Assembly (NCBI GenBank): GCA_947458575.1
Contig: CANHBE010000044.1
Coordinates: 1-12,958 of the forward strand
Origin: Flavobacteriaceae bacterium
GTDB taxonomy: Bacteria; Bacteroidota; Bacteroidia; Flavobacteriales; Flavobacteriaceae
Direction of reading: 5' to 3'
DNA: 12,958 bases
The position numbers and the translations under genes are program-made. Positions 1 to 6,600 of this stretch are shown piece after piece (position 1 is the stretch's first letter; every line of letters starts with the position of its first letter). The notes beneath the pieces were generated by a model. That model saw nothing but the letters and a program-made list of their open reading frames with translations. It made no database searches and was not told the DNA's origin.

Positions 1-251
1 ACAACTGCAGGAACAAAAGCCGCTAACAATTTGAAATAGAATCCGATGGTTTGAAAAAAGCGCTTGAAATATAAAACAACAACCGAAAGAATAGCACCTA
101 ATTGAATAACAATCGTAAACAACTTCGTAAACTCATCATGCTCAATCCCGAAATAGGTGCTTGCCAAGATCATATGACCTGTTGAAGAAACCGGTAAAAA
201 TTCGGTAATGCCCTCAATAATAGCGAGTACCAACGCTTGAAATGTATTCAT
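1..251 (-). CDS. uppP: Undecaprenyl-diphosphatase UppP, N-terminal part (runs off the window)
   Basis: Integral membrane phosphatase that converts undecaprenyl diphosphate to undecaprenyl phosphate, recycling the lipid carrier for peptidoglycan and surface glycans; it also underlies bacitracin resistance. About 83 residues are visible, starting MNTFQALVLAIIEG at an ATG reading leftwards from 251. The family signature is clear: E13-G-I-T-E17-F-L-P-V-S-S-T-G-H26, holding the conserved acidic pair, the SSTG segment and the histidine. A second hydrophobic stretch (about residues 46-62) and the start of a third follow. The C-terminal part lies outside the window. It is the third gene of a minus-strand run ftsX, DUF3098, uppP, with a 64-bp gap after the DUF3098 gene, so it is probably cotranscribed. 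The family call is secure. Confidence 0.95.
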   Translation of the reverse strand, partial: MNTFQALVLAIIEGITEFLPVSSTGHMILASTYFGIEHDEFTKLFTIVIQLGAILSVVVLYFKRFFQTIGFYFKLLAAFVPAV

Positions 252-315
252 TTAGTATTTGTAAAGATGAAAGAATGTGGAAGCGTCTTATGAATTAACT
301 ACGAGAAGAAAACGC

Positions 316-558
316 TTAGTTATTTTTCTTGGGATTTTTTAAAATAGAATAGATGGTTATTCCAAAGCCAATCAACACCAAAGTGGGCGCCAAACGAATT
401 CTTTGAAAATTAAATATTGCCTCATTAAATACTTTTGGGTCATCGCTTCCACCGCCGGACATTAAAATGAATCCTATTGTAATTACAGCAATGCCAATCA
501 AAAGAATCTTATAATTGACTTTCTCAAATAGAAACTCTTGCTTTTCTTGTTCTTTCAT
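316..558 (-). CDS. DUF3098 small membrane protein
   Basis: An 80-residue protein with a charged N-terminus rich in E, K and Q, a first membrane segment at about residues 17-34 (KILLIGIAVITIGFILMSGG), a short loop with GGGSDDP and a QRIRLAP stretch, a second membrane segment at about 57-73, and a basic tail (KNPKKNN). This arrangement, with the MSGGGSDDP...FNFQRIRLAP loop, is what I know as DUF3098, a Bacteroidota family of unknown function. It lies 23 bp after ftsX and 64 bp before uppP, so it is probably part of one envelope operon. Its position suggests a role tied to FtsX or the cell wall, but that is inference only. The two-helix topology is secure and the family name fairly so. Confidence 0.85.
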   Translation of the reverse strand: MKEQEKQEFLFEKVNYKILLIGIAVITIGFILMSGGGSDDPKVFNEAIFNFQRIRLAPTLVLIGFGITIYSILKNPKKNN

Positions 559-581
559 AATTTAGATTGGTATGACTAAAA

Positions 582-1457
582 TTAATATAAATCGTCTGTT
601 CTTAAATTCAAATACTTCTGCGTTGCAAAAAAAGTGCTAACCCAAGTAATCAAAACGCCAACTGCCAATACACCAAACAAAACAGCAGCAATCATCAACT
701 GATCTTCCAGAATGTTCAAACTCGGAAAATTTTGATCAATGTAAATCAACGTACCAAGCAGCGCCAGAATTGCTAAAATAGAGCCGATAACGCCAAGTCG
801 AATGCTTCTCCAAATGAAAGGTTTTCGGATAAAGGATTTTGTTGCTCCAACCATTTGCATGGTTTTGATAATAAACCGATTGGAATAAATTGATAATCGC
901 ATCGAACTATTGATCAACAATACGGCAATTAATGCCAAAATACCACTGACTATCAAAATCCACATACTCACTTTCTTAATGTTGTCATTCACCAAACTAA
1001 CGAGTTGCTTGTCGTAGACCACATCGGCAATCATGTCATTGGAAAGAAATCGACTTTCAATTTTTCGGATATTTTCGGTATCAATGTAGGCTGCTTTCAA
1101 GTTGATGTCGAAAGAATTCTGTAACGGATTTGCACCCAGAAATGTCATGAAATCTTCACCAATGATATCGGTATGCATTTTCGCTGCTTCTTCTTTGGTA
1201 ACATATTGACTTGATTTAACAAATTTTGCTACTTTCAATTCTTCACCAAAAGCGTTCATCACACTGTCTGTCGCTTCGTTCTTAAAAAAAACAGTCATCA
1301 CAATTTCTTCCTTGAAATCGTCAGACAGCTTCTTCGAATTAATGACGAAAAACCCTAAAATTCCCAAAAGGAACAGTACCAAAAACATACTTAAAACAAC
1401 TGAAAAATAGGAGGATAAAAGCCGACGCTTTTGAAATTTTTCGAAAGAAGAACTCAT
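582..1457 (-). CDS. ftsX: Cell division ABC transporter permease FtsX
   Basis: Permease-like membrane partner of the ATPase FtsE. The FtsEX complex signals to periplasmic peptidoglycan hydrolases at the division septum rather than transporting a substrate. The 291 residues show the FtsX layout: a cytoplasmic N-terminus, membrane helix 1 (about 17-40), a long periplasmic domain (about 41-163), then helices at about 164-187, 217-240 and 253-278. The stretch SMRLSIYSNRFIIKTMQMVGATKSFIRKPF between helices 2 and 3 is the typical FtsX coupling loop. The ATG at 1457 gives a normal-length N-terminus. It is the first gene of the run ftsX, DUF3098, uppP. No ftsE is visible, which fits Bacteroidota, where ftsE is often encoded elsewhere. 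No consensus TAnnTTTG box was found immediately upstream on this strand. Confidence 0.93.
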   Translation of the reverse strand: MSSSFEKFQKRRLLSSYFSVVLSMFLVLFLLGILGFFVINSKKLSDDFKEEIVMTVFFKNEATDSVMNAFGEELKVAKFVKSSQYVTKEEAAKMHTDIIGEDFMTFLGANPLQNSFDINLKAAYIDTENIRKIESRFLSNDMIADVVYDKQLVSLVNDNIKKVSMWILIVSGILALIAVLLINSSMRLSIYSNRFIIKTMQMVGATKSFIRKPFIWRSIRLGVIGSILAILALLGTLIYIDQNFPSLNILEDQLMIAAVLFGVLAVGVLITWVSTFFATQKYLNLRTDDLY

Positions 1458-1525
1458 AGATGATTGTAATTACGGCGTAAAAATAATAAAGAAAATCTTT
1501 AATCTTTGTTTATAGCGATCAAAGT

Positions 1526-1555
1526 TTTGACTTTCGTACAATAAACGTAAATTTG
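1526..1555 (+). promoter_or_regulatory. Candidate Bacteroidota promoter for leuS
   Basis: TTTG at 1526-1529, an 18-bp spacer and TAAATTTG at 1548-1555 match the Bacteroidota sigma-ABfr pattern TTG...TAnnTTTG with good spacing. It points towards leuS, but the start codon is about 350 bp away, so either the leader is long or a nearer promoter exists that does not match consensus. Confidence 0.45.
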
Positions 1556-1602
1556 CCTCGAATTTTGGGGATCAACACATCCGTTGTCTTAAGAACAGTC
1601 GT

Positions 1603-1717
1603 TCCGCTTTCGCCTTTATCTTTTTAAAATCCTTTCAGAGTTCAAAACTCTGAAAGGATTTTAAGAAAGGACACCGAATCACACCAGCGCAGCGAACTGA
1701 CGAAGCAATCGGGCTAA
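1603..1717 (+). repeat. Bipartite repeat with variable hairpin, decayed copy B
   Basis: Order on the plus strand: TCCGCTTT (1603-1610), TTTATCT (1615-1621), a perfect 19-bp inverted repeat (arms 1624-1642 and 1646-1664, loop CAA, arm core CCTTTCAGAG), AGGACACCG (1668-1676), an extra segment of about 31 bp, and ATCGGGCTAA (1708-1717). The same flanks surround a different inverted repeat at 7317-7447 on the other strand. The extra segment (GCGCAGCGAACTGACGAAGC) looks like a scrap of another dispersed repeat. Neither arm is followed by a U-tract, and the site lies between divergent genes, so it is not a simple terminator. From memory, related elements are common in Flavobacterium genomes. Confidence 0.6.
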
Positions 1718-1781
1718 TTATTGGACTTATTTTGCTTTCATTCAGTATCCAAGATTCACATACAAAACAACAATAAAATAA

Positions 1782-1806
1782 CTTAGCGTCTCTGCATCTT
1801 TTTGAG
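1782..1806 (+). repeat. Degenerate dispersed repeat (CTTAGCGTCTCTGC type)
   Basis: CTTAGCGTCTCTGCATC and the following TTTTTGAG resemble the widespread intergenic repeat CTTAGCGTCTTTGCG...GCGAG, with several substitutions. It stands out from the A-rich surroundings. Assignment rests on recollection of that repeat in Bacteroidota genomes, and no second copy exists in this window. Confidence 0.35.
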
Positions 1807-1902
1807 CAAAAAAATAAAAAAAACTCAGCAAATCAGCCACTTCGATAAGAGACGAGCTTCTTTGAACAGTATGAGACCTAACAAAAGCAATATAAATAAC
1901 GA

Positions 1903-4900
1903 ATGAAATACAATCCAAACCAAATAGAAGCCAAATGGCAACAATACTGGGCAGACAACCAAACTTTTGCTGCCAGAAATCATTCTGACCAGCCCAAATA
2001 TTATGTGCTCGATATGTTTCCTTATCCTTCTGGTGCAGGCTTACACGTTGGTCATCCGCTGGGCTATATTGCTTCTGATATTTACGCACGATTCAAGCGC
2101 CATCAAGGGTTCAACGTACTGCATCCGCAAGGCTACGATAGTTTCGGATTACCAGCGGAGCAATACGCCATCCAAACCGGACAGCATCCGGATAAAACTA
2201 CCAAAGAAAATATTGCACGCTACCGCGAACAATTGGATAAAATTGGTTTTTCTTTCGATTGGAGCAGAGAAGTGCGAACTTCAGATAAAGATTATTACAA
2301 ACACACGCAATGGATTTTCATTCAATTGTTTAATTCCTACTACTGTAAAAAAGCAGATAAAGCGTGTGATATAGCCGAATTGATTAGGATTTTTGAAAAA
2401 GAAGGCAATCAGCATGTTGATGTTGTTTGCGATGATAGTGTAGATATTTTCACCGCAGCAGAATGGAACGCTTTTTCATTGGAAAAACAACAGCAAATTC
2501 TCTTGCAATACAGATTAACCTATTTGGCAGAAACTGAAGTCAACTGGTGTCCTGCATTGGGCACTGTCTTAGCCAACGACGAGATTGTAAATGGTGTATC
2601 CGAACGCGGTGGTCATCCGGTTATCCGAAAAAAAATGACCCAATGGAGCATGCGAATTTCAGCCTACGCTGAGCGTTTGTTGCAAGGTTTGGATACGATT
2701 GATTGGAGCGAAAGCATCAAAGAAAGCCAACGCAACTGGATTGGAAAATCCGTGGGTGCCATGGTAACTTTCAACCTTCAACCTTCAACCTACAACCCAG
2801 ACCCTGGAGCTATCGAAGTTTTCACCACTCGTCCTGATACTATTTTTGGAGTAACTTTTATGACTTTAGCACCCGAACACGAATTGGTTGCTCAGATTAC
2901 TACAGCAGCGCAAAAAAAGGTGGTAGAAGATTATGTAGAAAAAACAGCCAAACGCTCTGAGCGCGATAGAATGGCCGATGTTAAAACTATTTCCGGTGTT
3001 TTCACCGGAGCTTTCGCGGAACATCCGTTTACTAAAGAACCCATTCCGGTTTGGATTGGTGATTATGTGCTTGCCGGCTACGGCACTGGGGCTGTGATGG
3101 CAGTTCCTTGCGGCGACGAACGCGATTATGCGTTTGCGAATTTCTTTAAAGGACAAAACGGCATGCCAACCATAAAAAACATTTTCAATCAAGATATTTC
3201 GGACGCTGCATTTGCGGAAAAAACGGGATTTGAACTTGTGAATTCTGATTTTTTAAACGGATTAGGTTATAAAGAAGCTACAAAGAAAGTTATCATCGAA
3301 CTCGAAAAAATAAACCAAGGCAAAGGTAAAACCAACTATCGTCTAAGGGACGCGGTTTTTTCACGTCAACGCTATTGGGGTGAGCCATTTCCAGTGTATT
3401 ATGTCAATGGTTTACCACAGATGATTGATTCGCAGCATTTACCGATTGTATTGCCAGAGGTTGAGAAGTATCTGCCGACAGAAGATGGTCAGCCGCCATT
3501 GGGCAACGCCACGAATTGGGCTTGGGACAGTGTTCAGTGTTCAGTAGTGAGTAATCAGCTGATAGATCATAAAACGGTTTTTCCTTTGGAACTCAATACC
3601 ATGCCGGGTTGGGCAGGAAGTTCTTGGTACTGGATGCGTTATATGGATGCGCACAACGAAACCGAATTTGCCAGCAAAGCTGCGTTAGATTATTGGCAAA
3701 ACGTCGATTTGTATATCGGCGGTAGCGAACACGCAACAGGACATTTATTGTATGCGCGTTTCTGGAACAAGTTTCTCAAAGACAAGGGATTTGCCCCGAC
3801 GGAAGAACCGTTTCAAAAGTTGATCAATCAGGGAATGATTTTGGGGATGAGTGCTTTTGTATATCGTTTCTCGATAACATTTTATGTTATCGATTACACG
3901 GTAGATTTACCTCGTGAAACGAAAATGAAGAGTATTCCGTCTCGCAAGAACTATTTTCTTCCAAAATCAACAATGGATAATTATTTGAAAGGTGAAGAAA
4001 GTGCAGTAATAAATAAAATTATTTCTGAAACAGACTTGTTTTTAAACAGACTGAATAGTGAAGACAAGGCGATTGGGAAATTAAAATATACGATAGATTT
4101 TAATGCTATTCATGTTGATATTTCTCTTATTAATGAAGTTACAAATGAATTAAATTTGACTGCACTTAAAAATCATCCATTATATGCCGATTATAAAGAT
4201 GCCGAATTTATATTGGAAAACGGCAAATACATCGTTGGTCGAGAAGTCGAAAAAATGTCCAAATCCAAATACAACGTGGTCAATCCCGATGACATTTGCA
4301 ACGAATTCGGCGCCGACACTTTACGGTTATACGAAATGTTTCTCGGTCCATTAGAGCAAGCCAAACCGTGGAATACTGGAGGAATCACCGGCGTTTTTGG
4401 TTTCTTGAAAAAACTGTGGCGTTTGTATTTTGATGACAACGGTTTGATTGTTACAAACAATGAACCCTCGAAAGAAAGTTTGAAATCATTGCATAAAACG
4501 ATTAAGAAAGTTGGCGAGGACATTACTAATTTTTCATTTAATACGTCTGTGAGTCAGTTTATGATTTGCGTCAATGAGCTGTCGGCACAACAGTGTCATG
4601 AGCGGGCAATTTTAGAGCCATTGGCGGTTTTGATTTCGCCCTATGCACCGCATATCGCCGAGGAATTATGGAGTCAGTTGGGCAATAAAGGTTCAATTGC
4701 GACTGTAGCTTTTCCGCAGTTTGACGCCAAGCATTTGGTAGAAAGCAGCAAAGAATATCCTGTTTCTTTCAATGGGAAAATGAGATTTACCCTAGAGTTG
4801 CCCTTAGATTTGACCGCAGCGGAAATAGAAGAAATTGTTATGAAAGACGAGAGAACAATCAAGCATTTAGAAGGACGAACGCCCAATAAAGTGATTATCG

Positions 4901-4932
4901 TTCCCGGGAAGATTATCAATCTCGTAGGCTAA
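1903..4932 (+). CDS. leuS: Leucyl-tRNA synthetase with extra insertions
   Basis: Class I cytosolic enzyme that charges tRNA-Leu with leucine using ATP. Landmarks in order: the HIGH motif as H48-V-G-H51 within PYPSGAGLHVGH; the CP1 editing domain with T309-R-P-D-T313 and G-T-G-A-V-M-A-V-P, C403-G-D405-E-R-D408, whose aspartate fits the editing site; M567-P-G-W-A-G-S-S-W-Y-W-M; GGSEHATGHLLY; K784-M-S-K-S788; then a helical anticodon-binding domain and a C-terminal domain ending KVIIVPGKIINLVG. At 1009 residues it is longer than E. coli LeuRS (about 860). Bacteroidota LeuRS normally carry an insertion around residues 135-175, but this copy has roughly 60 further residues after SAFVYR (655) and before the KMSKS loop, in AT-rich DNA. 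Two tandem 7-bp repeats are also read through in frame at 2766-2800 and 3528-3562. All catalytic motifs are intact, so I expect a working enzyme. It is transcribed alone, away from ftsX. Confidence 0.97.
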   Translation: MKYNPNQIEAKWQQYWADNQTFAARNHSDQPKYYVLDMFPYPSGAGLHVGHPLGYIASDIYARFKRHQGFNVLHPQGYDSFGLPAEQYAIQTGQHPDKTTKENIARYREQLDKIGFSFDWSREVRTSDKDYYKHTQWIFIQLFNSYYCKKADKACDIAELIRIFEKEGNQHVDVVCDDSVDIFTAAEWNAFSLEKQQQILLQYRLTYLAETEVNWCPALGTVLANDEIVNGVSERGGHPVIRKKMTQWSMRISAYAERLLQGLDTIDWSESIKESQRNWIGKSVGAMVTFNLQPSTYNPDPGAIEVFTTRPDTIFGVTFMTLAPEHELVAQITTAAQKKVVEDYVEKTAKRSERDRMADVKTISGVFTGAFAEHPFTKEPIPVWIGDYVLAGYGTGAVMAVPCGDERDYAFANFFKGQNGMPTIKNIFNQDISDAAFAEKTGFELVNSDFLNGLGYKEATKKVIIELEKINQGKGKTNYRLRDAVFSRQRYWGEPFPVYYVNGLPQMIDSQHLPIVLPEVEKYLPTEDGQPPLGNATNWAWDSVQCSVVSNQLIDHKTVFPLELNTMPGWAGSSWYWMRYMDAHNETEFASKAALDYWQNVDLYIGGSEHATGHLLYARFWNKFLKDKGFAPTEEPFQKLINQGMILGMSAFVYRFSITFYVIDYTVDLPRETKMKSIPSRKNYFLPKSTMDNYLKGEESAVINKIISETDLFLNRLNSEDKAIGKLKYTIDFNAIHVDISLINEVTNELNLTALKNHPLYADYKDAEFILENGKYIVGREVEKMSKSKYNVVNPDDICNEFGADTLRLYEMFLGPLEQAKPWNTGGITGVFGFLKKLWRLYFDDNGLIVTNNEPSKESLKSLHKTIKKVGEDITNFSFNTSVSQFMICVNELSAQQCHERAILEPLAVLISPYAPHIAEELWSQLGNKGSIATVAFPQFDAKHLVESSKEYPVSFNGKMRFTLELPLDLTAAEIEEIVMKDERTIKHLEGRTPNKVIIVPGKIINLVG
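2766..2800 (+). repeat. In-frame heptanucleotide tandem repeat in leuS (AACCTTC unit)
   Basis: Five 7-bp units: AACTTTC, AACCTTC, AACCTTC, AACCTAC, AACCCAG. They encode part of NLQPSTYNPDPG just before the conserved AIEVFTTRPDT of the editing domain. Because 35 bp is not a multiple of three, the flanking bases compensate and the frame stays open. The encoded loop is poor in charge and rich in N, P, S and T, unlike neighbouring sequence. Confidence 0.75.
3528..3562 (+). repeat. In-frame heptanucleotide tandem repeat in leuS (CAGTGTT unit)
   Basis: Five 7-bp units, decaying rightwards: CAGTGTT, CAGTGTT, CAGTAGT, GAGTAAT, CAGCTGA. They encode most of the SVQCSVVSNQLID stretch between NWAWD and HKTVFPLELNTMPGW. 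In other Flavobacterium LeuRS, as I recall, this stretch is a charged loop of similar length (TKNQKVVSNELID-like), so the repeat may have replaced or converged on existing codons. The unit differs from the one at 2766-2800 but has the same period. Confidence 0.65.
3866..4110 (+). other. AT-rich insertion within leuS, upstream of the KMSKS loop
   Basis: Encodes roughly residues 655-736, from FSITFYVIDYTVD through DNYLKGEESAVINKIISETDLFLNRL to KLKYTIDFN, before a recognisable IHVDISLIN. In relatives I remember, SAFVYR is followed by a short LEGTNTFVSKG-like stretch and then QPIHVDV, so about 60 residues appear extra. Hand counts give 63 G+C in 240 bp (26%) for 3961-4200 against 106 in 240 (44%) for 3661-3780 plus 4261-4380. 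A perfect 10-bp inverted repeat with a TTT loop (arms 3871-3880 and 3884-3893, TCGATAACAT) sits at its left edge. No intein or homing endonuclease motif is visible. The precise boundaries are estimates. Confidence 0.6.
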
Positions 4933-5110
4933 CTGCTAGGTAATAGTTTTCGGTGTAATTAGACTTGACAAGAGAATTTTGTAACACTGCATTCTTCTAG
5001 TAGGTTTTGTTTTGAAATACACAGCTTTTGGAAGAAAAGACCAAACGAAATGTTAAAAGCTTTTAGGTTTTTTAAATGGACAATTAGTTTTGTTTGAAAA
5101 CTGATATTCC

Positions 5111-5782
5111 ATGAAAAAATTTACCTTACTGTTAGTGTTTGCAATCCCTGCATTGTGCGGAGCGCAAGATGTTGGCAATGATTCTAAGAAGTTTAAAGTA
5201 GAAACAGATTTTTATGTTGGACTTTCTATTAATGTCAATCAATCCCTGAATTTGAATCAAAAATTGCGTAATGGTAATTTGCCTGAAATGCGAAATGCCG
5301 TACCTGAATTGTCGATTGGCTTGAATTTCTTGGGCGAAAAGTACTCGGGAGATTTAGAGTTCGGAACCTCTTTCCTAGAAAACGAAAAAGGCAATAATAC
5401 CCTGAAATACCTTGGATTGAACGGTCGCGGACGATTTCATTACAATCTAATACACAAACCCAAAGTAACCTTTGCAGGCGGATTGTCTATAGCTTATCAA
5501 ACCAATCGCTATGATTTATTTAGCAACAACAACAGCACCGATTTGAATGTTTTGAATCCGGAGCTCAATAGTGGTCATGTGAATATAGAGAATCGAATGT
5601 TTTTTGTAGGACCTTCAACGAGCTTGTTTTTGCTCAAGAAATCTAGTTTCAAACTTCGATTAAATGCAGGTTATGAATTTGCGCTAACCCGTGGGAAGTA
5701 TCGCTCGGAATTTGGCTCGATAACAAATAATATTCGCGAAAACGGAAATAATCGTTTTGTTTTTGGAATTGCTTTTTTATAA
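5111..5782 (+). CDS. Secreted protein, probable outer-membrane beta-barrel, unknown function
   Basis: A 223-residue protein starting MKKFTLLLVFAIPALCGAQ, a clear signal peptide with probable cleavage after AQ at about residue 19, the usual pattern in this phylum. The mature part has alternating polar and hydrophobic strands (VETDFYVGLSINVN, ELSIGLNFLGE, YSGDLEFGTSFL, KVTFAGGLSIAY, SFKLRLNAGYEFAL) and ends in NNRFVFGIAFL, with the terminal aromatic-rich strand typical of porin-like barrels. I recognise no named family. Its neighbours, leuS and a zinc peptidase on the same strand, say little about its role. The ATG at 5111 is chosen because the signal peptide begins there. Real gene: high confidence; beta-barrel: moderate. 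Confidence 0.8.
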   Translation: MKKFTLLLVFAIPALCGAQDVGNDSKKFKVETDFYVGLSINVNQSLNLNQKLRNGNLPEMRNAVPELSIGLNFLGEKYSGDLEFGTSFLENEKGNNTLKYLGLNGRGRFHYNLIHKPKVTFAGGLSIAYQTNRYDLFSNNNSTDLNVLNPELNSGHVNIENRMFFVGPSTSLFLLKKSSFKLRLNAGYEFALTRGKYRSEFGSITNNIRENGNNRFVFGIAFL

Positions 5783-5848
5783 TGTCAAATTGTCACTAAT
5801 TTTATCGCGGCATTGAATTTGAAATTGAACACAAAAAATTAAAATAAT

Positions 5849-6529
5849 ATGGGATCAAGTTATATGATATTAATTGCGCTCATTATGGGTGCAAGTTGGT
5901 TGGTAAGCTATCGACTGAAAAGTAAATTTGAAAAGTACTCGGAATTACATCTGCAAAATGGTATGTCCGGAAAAGAGATTGCCGAAAAGATGTTGGCCGA
6001 TCACGGAATTAGAGACGTAAGAGTCATTTCTGTGGAGGGACAATTAACAGATCATTACAATCCAGCCGATAAGACGGTCAATTTAAGTGAAGGCGTTTAC
6101 AACCAAAGAAATGCTGCCGCTGCTGCAGTTGCGGCTCACGAATGCGGTCATGCCGTGCAGCATGCAACGGCTTACAGTTGGTTGGAAATGCGTTCGAAAT
6201 TAGTGCCTGTAGTGAGTGTGGCTTCCAATTTTGTACAATGGATTTTGCTTGCAGGAATCTTGATGATTAAGGTTTTTCCGCAGTTGCTTTTGGTAGGAAT
6301 TGTACTTTTTGCCTTAACTACTTTATTTTCAATCATTACTTTACCGGTAGAATATGATGCAAGTAACAGAGCTTTAGCTTGGTTAGAAAACAAACAGATG
6401 TTAAACCGCGAAGAGCATGCCGGTGCAAAAGATGCCTTAAATTGGGCGGCTAGAACCTATGTGGTTGCTGCGATTGGATCGATTGCAACTTTGTTGTACT
6501 ATGTGATGGTGTATTTGAATAGAAGATAA
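5849..6529 (+). CDS. YugP-family membrane zinc metallopeptidase
   Basis: A 226-residue neutral zinc metallopeptidase of the YugP family. The active site is visible as H97-E-C-G-H101 in AAHECGHAVQHA (HExxH class), with a likely third zinc ligand in E168-Y-D-A-S of LPVEYDASNRAL. Residues before it (NPADKTVNLSEGVYNQRNAAAAAVAAHE) are the family's usual substrate-side segment. Membrane segments lie at about residues 4-20, 122-142, 145-165 and near the C-terminus (about 202-220), so the enzyme is anchored with the active site close to the membrane. Its substrate is unknown. Length matches YugP relatives. It follows the secreted protein gene by 66 bp on the same strand and ends at a hairpin terminator. 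Confidence 0.93.
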   Translation: MGSSYMILIALIMGASWLVSYRLKSKFEKYSELHLQNGMSGKEIAEKMLADHGIRDVRVISVEGQLTDHYNPADKTVNLSEGVYNQRNAAAAAVAAHECGHAVQHATAYSWLEMRSKLVPVVSVASNFVQWILLAGILMIKVFPQLLLVGIVLFALTTLFSIITLPVEYDASNRALAWLENKQMLNREEHAGAKDALNWAARTYVVAAIGSIATLLYYVMVYLNRR

Positions 6530-6548
6530 TTTGTAATAGATAGTATTG

Positions 6549-6591
6549 AAATTCCAAATTCCAATTGTATGTTGGAGTTTGGAATTTTTTT
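6549..6591. terminator. Bidirectional hairpin terminator between convergent genes
   Basis: 16-bp arms at 6549-6564 (AAATTCCAAATTCCAA) and 6572-6587, loop of 7 nt, with one position that reads as a G-U wobble on the plus strand, followed by a T-run to 6590. The left arm gives A-rich sequence that becomes a U-tract for the opposite strand. It serves the zinc peptidase gene and probably the convergent lrp gene. Confidence 0.85.
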
Positions 6592-6600
6592 ATTGGAAAT

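Larger units (their letters stand above)
1458..1902. other. Repeat-rich divergent intergenic region between ftsX and leuS
   Basis: These 445 bp separate two divergent genes and hold no convincing ORF; the minus-strand frame from 1742 into leuS is a shadow. They contain a plus-strand promoter candidate (1526-1555), a bipartite repeat with a perfect 19-bp inverted repeat (1603-1717), and a degenerate copy of a common repeat reading CTTAGCGTCTCTGCATC (1782-1806), followed by A-rich sequence. If the promoter is used, the leuS mRNA would have a leader of roughly 340 nt. No T-box signature was seen. Confidence 0.7.

Noticed and set aside
1624..1664. Intrinsic terminator of ftsX or leuS
   Set aside because: It lies upstream of both divergent genes and has no U-tract on either strand.
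1556..1902. T-box riboswitch controlling leuS
   Set aside because: No T-box consensus or antiterminator/terminator pair with U-tract is visible, and the hairpin belongs to a dispersed repeat type.
1742..2089. Minus-strand ORF of 115 codons spanning the leuS start
   Set aside because: It overlaps conserved leuS sequence and repeat-rich intergenic DNA, and the translation has no recognisable domain; shadow frame.
2766..3562. CRISPR-like array from the short repeats in leuS
   Set aside because: The units are direct 7-bp tandem repeats without spacers, inside a coding sequence, with no cas genes.
3866..4110. Intein or homing endonuclease inside LeuRS
   Set aside because: Too short, with no splice-junction residues or LAGLIDADG-like motif; the flanking synthetase sequence does not require excision to be continuous.
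4965..4970. TTGACA as a -35 box upstream of the secreted protein gene
   Set aside because: E. coli-type -35 boxes are not informative in Bacteroidota, and no matching downstream element is present.
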